From Mytilus trossulus (taxonomy: Eukaryota; Mollusca; Bivalvia; Mytilida; Mytilidae), in NCBI RefSeq assembly GCF_036588685.1, contig NC_086378.1:36247578-36311577 (forward strand): a stretch of 64,000 nt of DNA, written 5' to 3'. The position numbers and the translations under genes are program-made. Below are positions 49,294 to 60,584 of the stretch, one piece after another; position 1 is the stretch's first letter; each line of letters begins with the position of its first letter. Under the pieces are notes generated by a model that did not search any database, had not been told where the DNA came from, and saw only the letters and a list, made by a program, of their open reading frames with translations.

Positions 49294-50254
49294 TACGGTT
49301 TTGTTCATGCATCGTTGACAATGTAATGGAAATTGATTTTAGACTTTCCTTTTTGAATTTTCCTCGGAGTTCAGTATTTTTGTGTTTTTTCTTTTATTTC
49401 ACACCTGGCGTTGTTACGATCATGGCATTTTCAAATCTTAGGGCTCGTATCGGTTTGTATATATGAACGAGTTCTTGTTGGTAGACCGGTGCCTCCTCGT
49501 GCAAAGTCTTAAATACGTACACAAGAAGTTTATATTTGCATAGATACTTTATGGGCAGCCAATGGAGAGACTAAATGATGATTGGGAACCATATATATAC
49601 AATGAAATATTCTTGCTTTGTGCGATATCAAGACAAAATATTCAACTCAAACACGCCCCAACACAAGAAAGTGCAATCGATTTTCTCATTTCGATACAAT
49701 TATTACCCATTTTTTGGAATTTTTTCTTGATTAACATAATGGAAGGGCAGACATGAAAATTACTGAACTAATAGATTGATATGTTTTCCGTCCGTGGTAA
49801 TTTCATTGTAAAAATCGGAGATTATGCATTTTCTACATCCAACTTGAAAGATACCCATGTTGTCGACTTGATATCTAATTGTTCTGCTGAACTATGTACT
49901 AGATAAATTGAAAATTTATGCAAATGGTGATTTTAAAATAAAACACTTCGTAATGGAAAAGAAAATTGTCATTTTATATGTTTATATAAACCTTAAAAAA
50001 TGTTGTCACTATAGTAAACATTCCAGTAAGCATTTATCACCTTCTCTAACAAAGAGCTTCGATTCTTTTGTTCTATTTCAACCGGGTTTCCACTTGTATA
50101 TGAAAGCACAATGAACGGAGTTGATTATAATGTTGACTTTATTTACAATTTTGGAATCATGTCTGGAGGTCATATTATTAAGTTTAAAGCGAATATCAAA
50201 TATCATGTGTTCTTTTAAAAACCGTTTTACAGGTTTGTGATTTTAGTCTCGGTA
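49294..50254. other. intergenic DNA with a rep-F fragment
   Basis: TTTTGAATTTTCCTCGGAGT with TCAGTATTTTTGTG at 49351-49385 is a rep-F end. The ORFs at 49562 and 49908 show no family features. Confidence 0.4.
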
Positions 50255-50343
50255 ATTGTATAGAAAGGTATATACTATGAAAATTAGAGCGCGGGGCTGT
50301 GCCCCAAGCTCTTATTTTCATAGTATATACCTTTCTATACAAT
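50255..50343. other. 89-bp near-perfect hairpin
   Basis: A 29-bp arm starting ATTGTATAGAAAGG (50255-50283) is perfectly inverted at 50315-50343. Pairing goes on inward to GAGC/GCTC with one mismatch, giving 36-bp arms around a GC-rich GCGGGGCTGTGCCCCAA centre that itself can pair GGGG with CCCC. No ORF or known family. Confidence 0.85.
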
Positions 50344-50664
50344 ATCCAATTTAGCACATATTTACAACTTGAGTATTCCTGTGATGAGTGTATGACATGT
50401 TTTGGCTGACTGGATGTAGCTCATTTACGTAGTTTTGTAAATCTACTCACTATAATATCATTGTAAAATGGGATTTCAAAAGGCCCTTGACTTTAGAATG
50501 TAAAGAAGGTAGCTGCTGGTGTAAGTATGTTTATTGATATAAAGCGTTGTTTTACTATACATGTACTTATTTACATGGTAAGATGACAAAATGAATTCAC
50601 CAAGAGCAGACAATTCTTGAATTGCAGTCAAAGCTTTACATTCTTGAAAACATTTTTTTTAATT

Positions 50665-50757
50665 TCACATAAAACCGAAAACTATCTTGAAAATGCTGTT
50701 GAATGAGTACAAACAGTTACTATCTTGAAAATGCTTTTGAATGAGTACAAACAGTTG
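50665..50757. repeat. 37-bp direct duplication
   Basis: CTATCTTGAAAATGCTGTTG AATGAGTACAAACAGTTA is followed directly by the same sequence with one change. Confidence 0.8.
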
Positions 50758-50779
50758 GATCCCCTGGGCTCCTACATCT

Positions 50780-50920
50780 TGTTTAGGGGCCAGCTGAAGG
50801 ACGCCTCCGGGTGCGGGAATTTCTCGTTACATTGAAGACCTGTTGGTGACGTTGGTGTTTTTTCTATGGTCAGGTTGTTGTCTCTTTGATACATTCCACA
50901 TTTCCATTCTCAATTTTATT
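50780..50920 (-). repeat. rep-B copy
   Basis: CAGCTGAAGGACGCCTCCGG, GGGAATTTCTCGTTACATTG and TCTCTTTGATACATTCCACA match 1-150 on the same strand and 58590-58700 on the other. Confidence 0.75.
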
Positions 50921-51419
50921 TAATTTGAAGCATAGATGAGAATTGTAATCATCAATTTTATAGTTTTTTTCATTAAAATACCACGGTTTTGCTTTCATTT
51001 ATCAACAGGTCGCACTTACTATAAAACGATCTGTAATTTATATTGGATAAAAATTTCAATTTGAAAGTAGAACTCACTATTGATTTTCACTTTTCAGAAA
51101 CACCAGAAAACAGGTAGTCAACATTTTAATAATTTAGAATTTTTATGTTTAAATATGTCTTAGTTTGTCGTTGAAACTTCTATCAGCGTAGCTAATTTGT
51201 TAAAGAACATTGTGTGTTCGTCGTTTGTTATTTTTTCCAAAAAAAAAAATTCAAAAAGAAAATACTGTTTAAATAAAAACTTTTATTTAGGCTTTGCAGG
51301 TAGTCATAATTGTATATACATATGGCAAATATAATACAAATGAAATACATATTTCAAAGTGATCATAGATTATAACTGACAAATAAACTCTGAATTAAAG
51401 AACTCTCAAGTAGTATGAA

Positions 51420-51620
51420 GGGGTTCAGCTGTTATGCTGTTAAAGGGTATTTTATTATTCTTTGTTATTTGTTATTCTGAAAATATATTTTCTGTTAGCT
51501 GTTATTGTCTTATTCTTTGTCAGCTTTTATTGGGCTTTTAATTTTTTTGTTATTTGATATTGTGATAATGTATTTGCTGTTAACTGTTATTGAAAATTGG
51601 AATGTTAGCATTTTTATGAC
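51420..51620. repeat. degenerate GTTATTCTGT-type tandem repeat
   Basis: Variants of CTGTTATT/GTTATTTGTTATTCTG recur through the stretch. The ORF at 51505-51807 starts within it and is not credible. Confidence 0.5.
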
Positions 51621-51979
51621 AGCCAAATTTTCGGTAGAAATTGAAGATCATTCATTGGACATTGGGGTCTACCACTACTTCTATTTGTCCCGTATTCGGA
51701 GAAGGATTCCATTAACATATACCCATCACAGAAGTGAGGTCCAGGACAATTCCAGTATATCCATTTTTTTCGAACATTTATTTAGAAGTATCTTATTTTT
51801 TGTATGAGGATAATGTTCCTTGTTTCCTGTACGAAAATATTAAATTAGAACAATTTTTAATATGATTTAAAAGGAAAACATATGGCTAGGAATATCTGAC
51901 AAGGATCTCAATTAAGGACTAGGTCCATACAACTAGTTAACCTTTTATATTATATGGTACATAGACTCCGCTCTTTTCA

Positions 51980-52468
51980 AAGCAGAACCAACTACATTGT
52001 ACAATGAAAGTTCCCACCATATACTGGGTTCCGAAGCTTCACATAACTCATTACATTACTCAACAAATATTTCGTCTTCAAGCCATTGTTCCCCCCACTT
52101 AACATAATGTATTCAACTTACTAGTAGACTTGGTACAATCAAAAACCTGATAAAAAATTGTTCAAACAAGGCCTTTGAAAGTAGCGGAATAAATTCTTTT
52201 AGAGTGTCAAAATTGGTTCGAGATACTTGATTAATTGCATGATTATGATTGGTGCTTTTGATTTTTCTACCCTATATACAACTTTGCCTCGTAGTCTTAT
52301 TCAGAAAAATTCACACACCTCATTAAATGAGCATTTAAAAAAGTCAGAATGCGAATATATATATTCAAACTCTTTTAGGTCATTTTTCAGTAGCAACAAA
52401 CACAAGAACTATTGCAATTGAACCTACATTGTTACATAGCTGCCCTTGAATTTTTACTAGATATAATT
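51980..52468 (+). pseudogene. Penelope-like reverse transcriptase fragment, second lineage
   Basis: The plus strand reads, with shifts, VPTIYWVPKLH (51995), a decayed KNL-type linker, then GAFDFSTLYTTLPRSLIQK (from 52254), KKSECEYIYSNSFRSFFSS and finally EFLLDIIF. This string (FDFSTLYTTLP..LI) differs from the TIPHAELKDRL version at 15.6-16.9 kb, so it is another PLE lineage. It is cut at 52468 by a rep-B-type TCTCTTTGACATATTCC tail. YxDD and downstream motifs are absent. Dead fragment. Confidence 0.6.
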
Positions 52469-52789
52469 TTTCTCTCTTTGACATATTCCTCATTTCCATT
52501 GTATAACACACTATTTAAACTACCAGCATGTATGAGTTTCTATAACTGTACAAAAATTAATGCTAAAAAAAAGAAAAAAAGTATTATAAAACAAATAAAC
52601 AGCTACGCCATGAGCGCATGATACGCTCGTCACCTTTTTGGAATATTCGATAACTCTCTAATGTCATATCAGATATTTATATAAACAATACATCAAAGTA
52701 TAAAGAGAACTGCTGAAAACATTTTTGAGTTTCTGTTCGAAAACTGAAAATTACCAGCTTTTTTAATGAATAAACCCCTTAAGACCCAG

Positions 52790-53155
52790 TCCCACTAGAC
52801 CACGATCGCACCACGCTCACCGCGATCTAAAATAAATTTAGATCGTGGTGAGGTCGCCGTATGAGCGGCATGAAAATGTAAATTTTCGTTGCTTTCGCAA
52901 TGCTACTACTACTGAGTACTACGTCCTCATTACGCTTCTGCAACGATCCCGCTACGAGTATACCACGTTCTCACTGCGCTTATTCTGCGACCTCACTACG
53001 CTTATCAAGATCTTTCTACGATCTTCACGTTCTCACTACGACCATACCCCGAGTTATCCGATTGCAACACGATCTTACTGCAATTATAGCACGTTCTTAC
53101 CACGATTATACAACGTTCATACCGCGATCGTACTACGTTCTCAGCAATAACGTAA
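52790..53155. repeat. degenerate ACGTTCTCACTACG minisatellite with a hairpin head
   Basis: A stem of 14 bp (CACCGCGATCTAAA, 52818-52831, against 52837-52850, one mismatch) opens the block. There follow many loosely repeated units of the type TACCACGTTCTCACTACGCT spaced 15-30 bp. It is clearly richer in C and G than its surroundings. Overlapping ORFs reflect the repetition. Confidence 0.65.
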
Positions 53156-53226
53156 ACATCGTGTTCCATATCAATTTTTGTCTGTTATTATGTATATATA
53201 TGCCGACTCTATATAAAATTTACTTA

Positions 53227-53230
53227 ATTT

Positions 53231-53324
<94 letters not shown>

Positions 53325-53336
53325 ACTTGCTTACTT
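53227..53336. repeat. (TTAC)n microsatellite, about 25 copies
   Basis: An almost uninterrupted ACTT/TTAC run; it translates as LLTYLLTY in one frame and is not coding. Confidence 0.95.
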
Positions 53337-53398
53337 AATACAGTTGCATTCCTTCTATTTCTGATTAATACGTCGATTTATCGGAAACAATACAGCCA

Positions 53399-53565
53399 TG
53401 CCACCAAAATCTACTAGAACACGTGGGCGTGGTGGTGGGGGTTGACGTAGAGGCAGAGGGAGCAAAGTAACAAATCCTGATCAAGCAGAGATGTCGGACC
53501 GACCACTCCAACCTAAATTAAACCTATTCCTGGTCCATAAAGCTCAAATGACAATATTTTAGTAA
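53399..53565 (+). pseudogene. RG-rich ORF start with a stop codon, possible retroelement ORF remnant
   Basis: ATG at 53399 opens MPPKSTRTRGRGGGG, a stop, then in the same frame RRGRGSKVTNPDQAEMSDR and PLQPKLNLFLVHKAQMTIF before the next stop. An N-terminal MPPK plus RGRG stretch occurs in gag-like proteins of some retroelements, but this is a weak resemblance. A rep-C insertion follows at 53600. Family not recognised. Confidence 0.3.
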
Positions 53566-53597
53566 ACGATAGCAGAGATGACACAGATGTGTCAATA

Positions 53598-53705
53598 GAT
53601 ATAGGAAGGTATGGTATGAGTGCCAATGAGACAACTCTACATCCAAGTAACAATTTATAAAAGTAAACCATTATAGGCCAAGGTATGGCCTTCAACACGG
53701 AGACT
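53598..53705 (+). repeat. rep-C 5' fragment
   Basis: GGAAGGTATGGTATGAGTGC CAATGAGACAACTCTACATCC..TATGGCCTTCAACACGGAG; the unit stops after this block. Confidence 0.7.
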
Positions 53706-54983
53706 TGTGTGTAAATACATGCATCTTTATATAACCATTAAATCTGTGTGTTTGTACAATTTTAAGTATAACGGAGGACATTTCTGAAACTTATATATAC
53801 AACAAACCTTCTTATTTTAGCAACATTTAAACATCCTTATACTTCATGTAGTAAGTCGCGTACATCCTATCAAGCTAAAACATGTTTCATAAGTTTTTAG
53901 GATGTGAATTTATTGAAATATATTTGTGTTATTAAGAAAAATTGCAACCTTCTAATGTATCGTATATAATTTTGAAATCACCACTAAAATACAGTGAAAT
54001 AAAGACTGATCATACAGTTTCAAAATATACAAGCGAGACTGATCGTACAGTGAGAAATTCAAACAAGTGTAACTGTCTTATTTCTGGCTTCAAAGATCTG
54101 GTTGAAACTTTCACCCCACTTAAAATCTACTTCATTTAGTTAACTAAGTCTGGTTCATAAATTAATTTGTACACTAAGAGGGTAAAAATATTGTTTTTAG
54201 GTTCACCGACTGATTTTCCTTAGTGATGCACTTGAAAATCTCTTGATTAAGGCAAAGATACGAATAATGAATGTGCTGAATTCATTTCTAAACCATTTGA
54301 GAATATTGATGTCAGCTGATTAAATCATTAAGCAATGTTATGATGATCAACTTTCCGTTTAATTCAGTATATCCATCAAATTTAAAATGTGATCCAAAAA
54401 GCTCCGAAAATCGCGACTTCCGGATAGCGTATATAATAGTATCTACACTGTGGACTTTGGAATAACATACTAGTATACAGAATGTTGTTGGGTTAAACAT
54501 CCTTAAATGCACAAAATATTACACATAACCTGGGAACGTAGTGAACCAGCACAACATAGGAACAAAGTATGATAATCAGATGAAAAGAATTGCATCGTCA
54601 GATCGACAAAAAGTGCACAAAAAAAGACAAAAACACAAAATCCGGACAAGATGTACTCGCAGTTTCCGAATTCAATTAGAACTCAAACAACCATGTAAAC
54701 AATACCAACGTACATGTATAGAGCTGATATACAACACCAATTCATGTTGTCGTCTGCTAACTATAAATCAACCATATAACAGTCATAGTTTCGATTAATT
54801 CTTTATCCAATATTAAATAATTTAGAAAATGAAGTTCTCTGTATAGTTTTTCTTTGGTTGTCCATGTCTTAGGATTTCTCTAAAAACAACGTATTCCCCA
54901 CACCTATTTTTATATAAGTATTTCATGTTACCTGGTATGATTCATGTAAACAAAAATACAGCCATTTCTACGATTTTATTTGA
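53706..54983. other. 3' flank of the C1q gene, no gene seen
   Basis: ORFs at 53942-54139, 54312-54512 and 54541-54798 lack recognisable domains and are taken as chance. AT-rich. Confidence 0.35.
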
Positions 54984-56111
54984 TCAAAATGTTGGATAAA
55001 GAAGAAATCCGGCAAAGGTGCACCACGGCCCATCAAGAACATCAGTAGTGTCGTGATATTTGTCGTGAACTTTGACCCAAACTCTATCTCCTTGATTCAG
55101 TTCAACTATAGCCAAATTGGATCCAGGGGAATATCCGTGCGTTGCTGTTGTTCCTGCATAAATATTTTGGATGGGAGCGTCATTTTTAACCAAAACAGCC
55201 TCAATCGTTTTTGGTGCGAAAGTGAGAAAATGTACGAAAAATACATAGTAACCTTGTGAAGGACTTTCGAACACACCCGTGTTTCCATCGTAGGCAGTTC
55301 CAAGGTTGGTATTGATAGTGTGGAATTGTAGAACTTCATTATCATGTAAACTTAATGATCCTGCAACGTTGGCATGAAAAGCAACATTTACAGCTGAAAA
55401 AGTAAAAAAAAAATAATAACGTTGTACTTGTATAAGGATTGTGATAGCTAATCTTGCAGTGGCAATTATTTCCTTCATAACAAGACGAATATTCTTGTTT
55501 CTGTCGAGGAATTGTAAAGTTACGAATTTAAAACATGTCAGACATAGAAACAATTTCAACTAAATGATTTCTGCAAACCTTTTTTCATATATATACATAT
55601 ATGTATACAAGCTTAAGATTGTCAATGAAAATTGTACTTGTCGATAAGCGATTGCTTTTCAAAAATTGTGCTTTATTTATCAACATACCAGGTGTTTTTT
55701 TATTGCAGGATAAATTAAATAAACACTTCAAATTTATTTCGATGCGCTTTTCTAGATTAACCGTCATCAAACCCAAATATATAAAAGAACTATTCACAAG
55801 GAGAGCTGTGTGACTGAAAAAAAAGCCAAATTCATCTTAGGTCAACGATTTCTTAGGAATTAAAAAAAAACATTAAACAATATTTACATACGGTTGGTTA
55901 CAGTTACTCTCTTATTGTGAACTGTTCCATCAATCTTGTCCTCTAAGTCGGTTATTTTCGTCATTATGTTTTTGAGTATATCCTTTAACATTTCATTTTC
56001 AGACTTTATGCGAATCATCTCCGTTTCATGAACATCAACACGTTGTGTTAAATCACCAACATCGTCAGACCTGCAAAATGCAAATAAGAGGAAAATTATT
56101 GAATAATACAT
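54984..56111 (-). CDS. C1q-domain-containing protein, complete, two exons
   Basis: Exon 1 is 56111-55892 and exon 2 is 55393-54984 (TGA), with GT/AG borders and a phase-1 intron, giving 209 aa. Residues 1-15 (MYYSIIFLLFAFCRS) form a signal peptide. Residues of about 16-65 form a heptad-like coiled coil (VDVHETEMIRIKSENEMLKD). The C1q domain (about 75-209) starts PVNVAFHANVAGSL, contains ESPSQGYYVFFVHF and ends GDRVWVKVHD..PWCTFAGFLLYP. Bivalve genomes carry large families of such secreted proteins, which form trimers and act as pattern-recognition lectins. There is no collagen stretch. An AG just after the signal-peptide codons could serve as an acceptor (exon start 56070), so the start could instead be in an upstream exon; the reading with the signal peptide is simpler. 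Confidence 0.88.
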
Positions 56112-56790
56112 TTCAGATTCCAATAAATTCAAATCTTTTCACAGACAAGGTGAACAATTAAAGATAAGAGTAATGTGACACCGTCTTATCTGTTAAAATT
56201 GTACATTTATCTAAGCCATGCTATTCCCTTTAAAATTTTCTAGATGCACTGTTTTCTGTATTCAAAGTTAATCTTTAGGTGAAAAACGTACCCGTTTTAA
56301 CTATAGGAAAATGCATGTATCCACATAGTAATAAGGCAATTGTTTGCAGTTTGTCGCTTTGGTTGATATAGTTGAGCGTTTAATTTTTTCAGGTTGAAAT
56401 TTCCCATTTTTAGCACACCTGGCCGCAGTTATTATCATCCATCAGTCTTCGTTGGTTAACGGTTGCAAAAATGTTCTCATCTGAGACTAATGGGTCAATA
56501 GGAACCATACTGAGCCACAAACATTCTTATAATATATTTTACTTTACATTTGTGTCTGCCTTCTTCTTCTTCCAATAACTTGCATACCATCTCTGGTGTA
56601 TTATCGCAAATGACTATTTACACATGCCCATAGGAAACATCCTTCCAACAAACTATGTACAAAAATCCTGTTAAAAGCCATTGTGGTAATATATACAATT
56701 AAAACTGAAATGACTAATACAAATCAAGTGTCTGGAGGCTGTCTTTGAATCCTTCCAATGTGTAAGCTGTGACGACAGCAGATGACAGTT

Positions 56791-56916
56791 CATTCCACAG
56801 ACGAATTGCAGATGAAAATTATGATAGCTGCTGGTTTTGTATTCTCGAGTAAGGTAGTAGGAGAATACAAAACCACCAGCTATCATATGTTCGATCTGCA
56901 ATTCGTCTGTGGAATG
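56791..56916. other. 126-bp long inverted repeat (56-bp arms, 14-bp spacer)
   Basis: CATTCCACAGACGAATTGCA at 56791 is matched by its inverse ending at 56916, and GGTTTTGTATTCTC by GAGAATACAAAACC next to the spacer. About 50 of 56 arm positions pair, with the mismatches clustered in the middle. Overlapping ORFs are artefacts. Confidence 0.8.
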
Positions 56917-57089
56917 TACAAATACCCGACAAAAGAGTAGAAAACATCCGAACGCCATCAATGGGTCTCCAAGACAGCGGGGACATCCCACGCCCGGATG
57001 TGTGGTTCAGCTGACCCCTGGACAAAAATCTGTGTTGGTTCAGTGAAAATGAGCATCATCCTAAACTTTGAAATATATATGTCAACTTA

Positions 57090-57445
57090 AATTGAAAATC
57101 ATACAAAACTAACAAAGGCTTGGGGATCCCGACTTGGAACATACGCAACAATGCGTCGGGGTTAAACATGTTTTGTCACATATCAACCCTACCACTATGC
57201 TTCTACACAATGTAGAATAAAAAAAAACACGTAACAATGCGCAAATTAACACTAAGTTAAAAGTAAAGCCGAATTCGATGTCAGAATATGTAACAAAATA
57301 AAATAAACAAAATGACAATGATACACAAATTAACAAAAACTACTAGTAGTTACTTACATGCCCGCTCCAGACCTCAATTACACCGATTGAAATATTATGT
57401 TTTCACCATATGCATATCAAGTTCAATTCCTCTCGTTAAGGGCTT
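57090..57445 (+). repeat. rep-D copy
   Basis: It shares blocks with 48195-48440 and 48865-49000, including CTTGGAACATACGCAACAAT, GTCGGGGTTAAACATGTTTT and CGCTCCAGACCTCAATTACA. Confidence 0.65.
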
Positions 57446-58589
57446 AATATCATACCATCATGAAATGTGCGGGAAGAACATAACCCGTATCATTTCAAGA
57501 ACTGGTTTTAGACTAAATGAGTTAATTCCGATGCAAAGACCCTATTAGTGAATCAATTTTGAATCCAAAATATGTCATATCTAATGACATGAAAACAGTA
57601 TCGGAACTATTTCCCTTCTCAATGAGTCTGTTTAAAAGGTTTTGTTAGCTTTTGATGTAAATGCCGACATTTTTGTACTTTGTAAATAATATTATCATAA
57701 ATGATCGGATGTGGAATACCTGAACGTGTAATATGTCTGCATGTTTATTTATATTTACGAATTGTGTCCTTATACCACGGCCGACACTCGGCTAACCGAG
57801 AGATAGGTCGGTTAATCTATATTGAGTATGCGGCTATATCGGCGGTGGGTCTGTTATTCGGGTTGGCTAAAGTCTGTTAAGAGTAAAACTATCAATTTAT
57901 TGTAAAACTCTGTTAAATATACATATTTTTTGGCACATTGTGAGAATCACATCAAAAAAAGAAAAGTGTCTGACAAAATGATATCTATCATAGAACATTT
58001 TCCACCATTAAAACAAATGCATTGCCTGCGCAATTTTAGGTAAAACGAAAAGGCGTCGCGCAAGTATGTGGTTTTCATGCTTGTACGCATAGCAATATTT
58101 TAGATAAAAGGCCAAAAACCATTTTTAGATATCATTTAAAGGACACAAAGTAGTACTTTGGATCAAAAAAATCAATTGTCATTGAGAAATATTTCATAAT
58201 TGTTATATAAGTTGAATTATACCACATTTTAATGAATATTAGTGGAATACAGTCTGTTAATGGGTTGGACAATTTAGATCGTGTCAGTTAAGAGTTATAT
58301 AACCACGACAATAGTCTAACTACCTTGAGTAATAATAATAATAATAGCTTTATCATGAACTGAATTTTAATGTGCGTATAGTTTATATTTTCACATTGAA
58401 AAAAATGAGATGTACTTATGACGAAAAGATTACAATGCGGTGCAACAGTAGTATCCTTATAGAAAGAGCACTTTTATTTTTTTTTCTCTGCATTTCATCA
58501 AAAGGGTGTGTCCATAGGAACGCTTAGCAATCGTTCAAAGCGCGTTGCATAAGTTTGAAGCACGTCGGAATACAAAGGTAAAATAGAGA

Positions 58590-58910
58590 AAGGAAATGGG
58601 GAATGTGTCAAAGCGACAACAACCCGACCATAGAACAGGCAACAGACAAAGGCCACAATGGGTCTTCAATGTTGAGAGAAACTCCCGCACCCGTAGGCGT
58701 CCTTTAGCTAGCACCTTAAAAAATATGCATACTAGTACAGTGATAATGGACGTCATTATAAATTCCGAATTATACACAAAAAACTAAAATTAAAAATCAT
58801 ATAAGACTAACAAAGGCCAGAGGCTCCTGACTTGGAACAGGCGCAAAATTGCGGAGAAGATAAACATGTTTATGAGATATCAACCCTCCCCCTATATCTC
58901 TAGCCACTGA
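58590..58910 (+). repeat. rep-B followed by rep-D, nested in the TIR element
   Basis: Rep-B (GGGGAATGTGTCAAAGCGAC, ATGGGTCTTCAATGTTGAGA, AACTCCCGCACCCG) runs to about 58700, and rep-D (ACTAACAAAGGCCAGAGGCT, CTTGGAACAGGCGCAAAATT) from about 58795. Confidence 0.7.
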
Positions 58911-59119
58911 ATTGCTTGATGAACGCTACAACCCGAAGAAATTTTTATGCAGCATAAAAAACATAAAACATACGCCAGCATACGTTTCTTGAACGACATA
59001 TAAACGCTTAGCCTTAGGTACGCTTCTAGTACGCCCAATACACGCTTAAAGCATATTGGCAGCGTAAATGATTTTTGACACGCCGGAGCTATACGCTGAT
59101 GTGTGACGCCTGTATTACT

Positions 59120-59275
59120 TGTATTTCCGCAATGCTTTTCAACTTTGTTTTTGGCCTTTTAAACATTTTTTTCGAGCGTCACTGGTGAGTTTTTCGTAGA
59201 CGAAACGCGTGTCTGGCGTAAATATAAGGTGCAAATATCAAATTTCAATCCTGGTATCTATGAGGAGTTTATTTC
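59120..59275 (+). mobile_element. HHR unit, subtype 2, nested in the TIR element
   Basis: TGCTTTTCAACTTTG, TTGGCCTTTTAAACATTTTT, the ribozyme block and AATTTCAATCCTGGTATCTA TGAGGAG follow the order of 20290-20515. Confidence 0.65.
59174..59220 (+). ncRNA. hammerhead ribozyme, one core substitution
   Basis: Layout is complete: helix I GCGTCA/TGGCGT, helix II GTT/GAC, GAAAC, CGCGTG and GTC. The core reads CTGGTGA instead of CTGATGA, a change at a conserved catalytic-core position expected to cripple cleavage. Confidence 0.6.
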
Positions 59276-60584
59276 CGGTATGTATTTCCTTTGTACCGAG
59301 TCATCATTCTCATTTTCTGCTCCCTTTTTTGTGTCAACAATATATAGTTTTTTAAGAAAAATCTATGGAGTGGAATTAGAGATTTGGCGATTGTAAGACA
59401 AATTTTAGAAGGTTTTTAGTCGATTTTATGTGCTTTCTATACAAATATTCACCCATATTAAAAGAAATAAATCTGCAATTTTTCAAAACATAAAAGAGAT
59501 AAATGTATTATTTTTTCGATTTTCAGTTGCAGTTCAACGAGCCAAGGTTGTATGCAAATATTTAGCAAAATCTGTGACATAGCCCATTTACTTTTCTTTG
59601 ACCTTAATAAAAAAAAAATCAAAACATTACAAAGTTTATCTCTGATTAATGTACTTGTTAACTATGTAAATGACAAATTGGTGCCATTCATATCAATGAA
59701 ACAGAATCCACATGATATATGCGACCATTCTTTGATGAAATCAATATTACTTTTAAATTGATTTTACACTTTTTAAAATCATTTCTATCAATTTTCAGAT
59801 TCCATTGCCTAAACTTATGTTTCATTGTTTATGTGTTGTTTCCATTTATTCTAGCCACTAATCTTGGGCCTATCTCTTTATTCAGATAATATATATAGCA
59901 ATTAAATTATACTTGTAATGTCATTCATAACTCTTAACAGACCAATTAACAGACCGAGTTTTATACATCCGACCCATTAACAGACCATATTTTTATCAAA
60001 AATTGATTTATGTCACCAAAATACAGTTTTTCGTGTAGATTTTTCACATATTGATGTTAATATGGCAAACAAACATAATGCCAGTCTTTTTTCGATGTTC
60101 AAAAGATTGCATGCAAGAAAACTTAACCAACTTGTCATTTTTGTGTACATTTTGTGTGTGTAAAATGTGTATAAATTTACTGATGAGTAACTCGCCTTTT
60201 CATTTTATAGATCGTTTACTGAAGCTAGAAAAAAATTAATTACACAACTGAATTCAGTACTCCAAATCATTTTGTCAGACATGAATAGTTTTTATGATAT
60301 AAATATAATTAAAAAGTTATACAATGAAACATGCTGACCTTGCACTGATTTTCACGATAACACCTGATTAACAGACTTTAGCCAACCCGATTAACAGACC
60401 CACCGCCGATATAGCCGCATACTCAATATAGATTAACCGACATATCCCTCGGTTAGCCGAGTGTCGGCCGTGTATACTGATGATAAAATCTATTATATGC
60501 TTTAACTAGTTTATGAAATCAAAAACCCTGGTGTAAAAATTTTACAGTAAATATATAGATTTACTTCGTTGAAATCTAATACGT

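Larger units (their letters stand above)
57776..60472. mobile_element. 2.7-kb non-autonomous DNA transposon with 105-bp terminal inverted repeats and a 5-bp target duplication
   Basis: Left end 57776-57880 and right end 60368-60472 are inverted copies differing at three of 105 positions; each starts CACGGCCGACACTCGGC. TATAC stands immediately outside both ends (57771-57775 and 60473-60477). GTCTGTTAATGGGTTGG-type boxes recur inward at 58252 and, inverted, at 59938 and 59966. The TIR contains a CTCGG-CTAA-CCGAG palindrome. No transposase-sized ORF is present. Nested in it are rep-B and rep-D (58590-58910) and an HHR unit (59120-59275). The superfamily is not identified; a 5-bp duplication with CAC ends is compatible with several. 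Confidence 0.85.

Noticed and set aside
53227..53336. CRISPR-like regular repeat
   Set aside because: Four-base microsatellite without spacers, in an animal genome.
52845..53364. ORFs of 101 and 154 codons
   Set aside because: They run through the degenerate minisatellite and the (TTAC)n tract; peptide is repetitive and frame-independent.
54541..54798. 85-codon basic ORF downstream of C1q
   Set aside because: No domain, no splice context, composition like neighbouring noncoding DNA.
55053..55345. ORFs overlapping the C1q exon in other frames
   Set aside because: The C1q frame has full domain homology and intact splicing; these are shadows.
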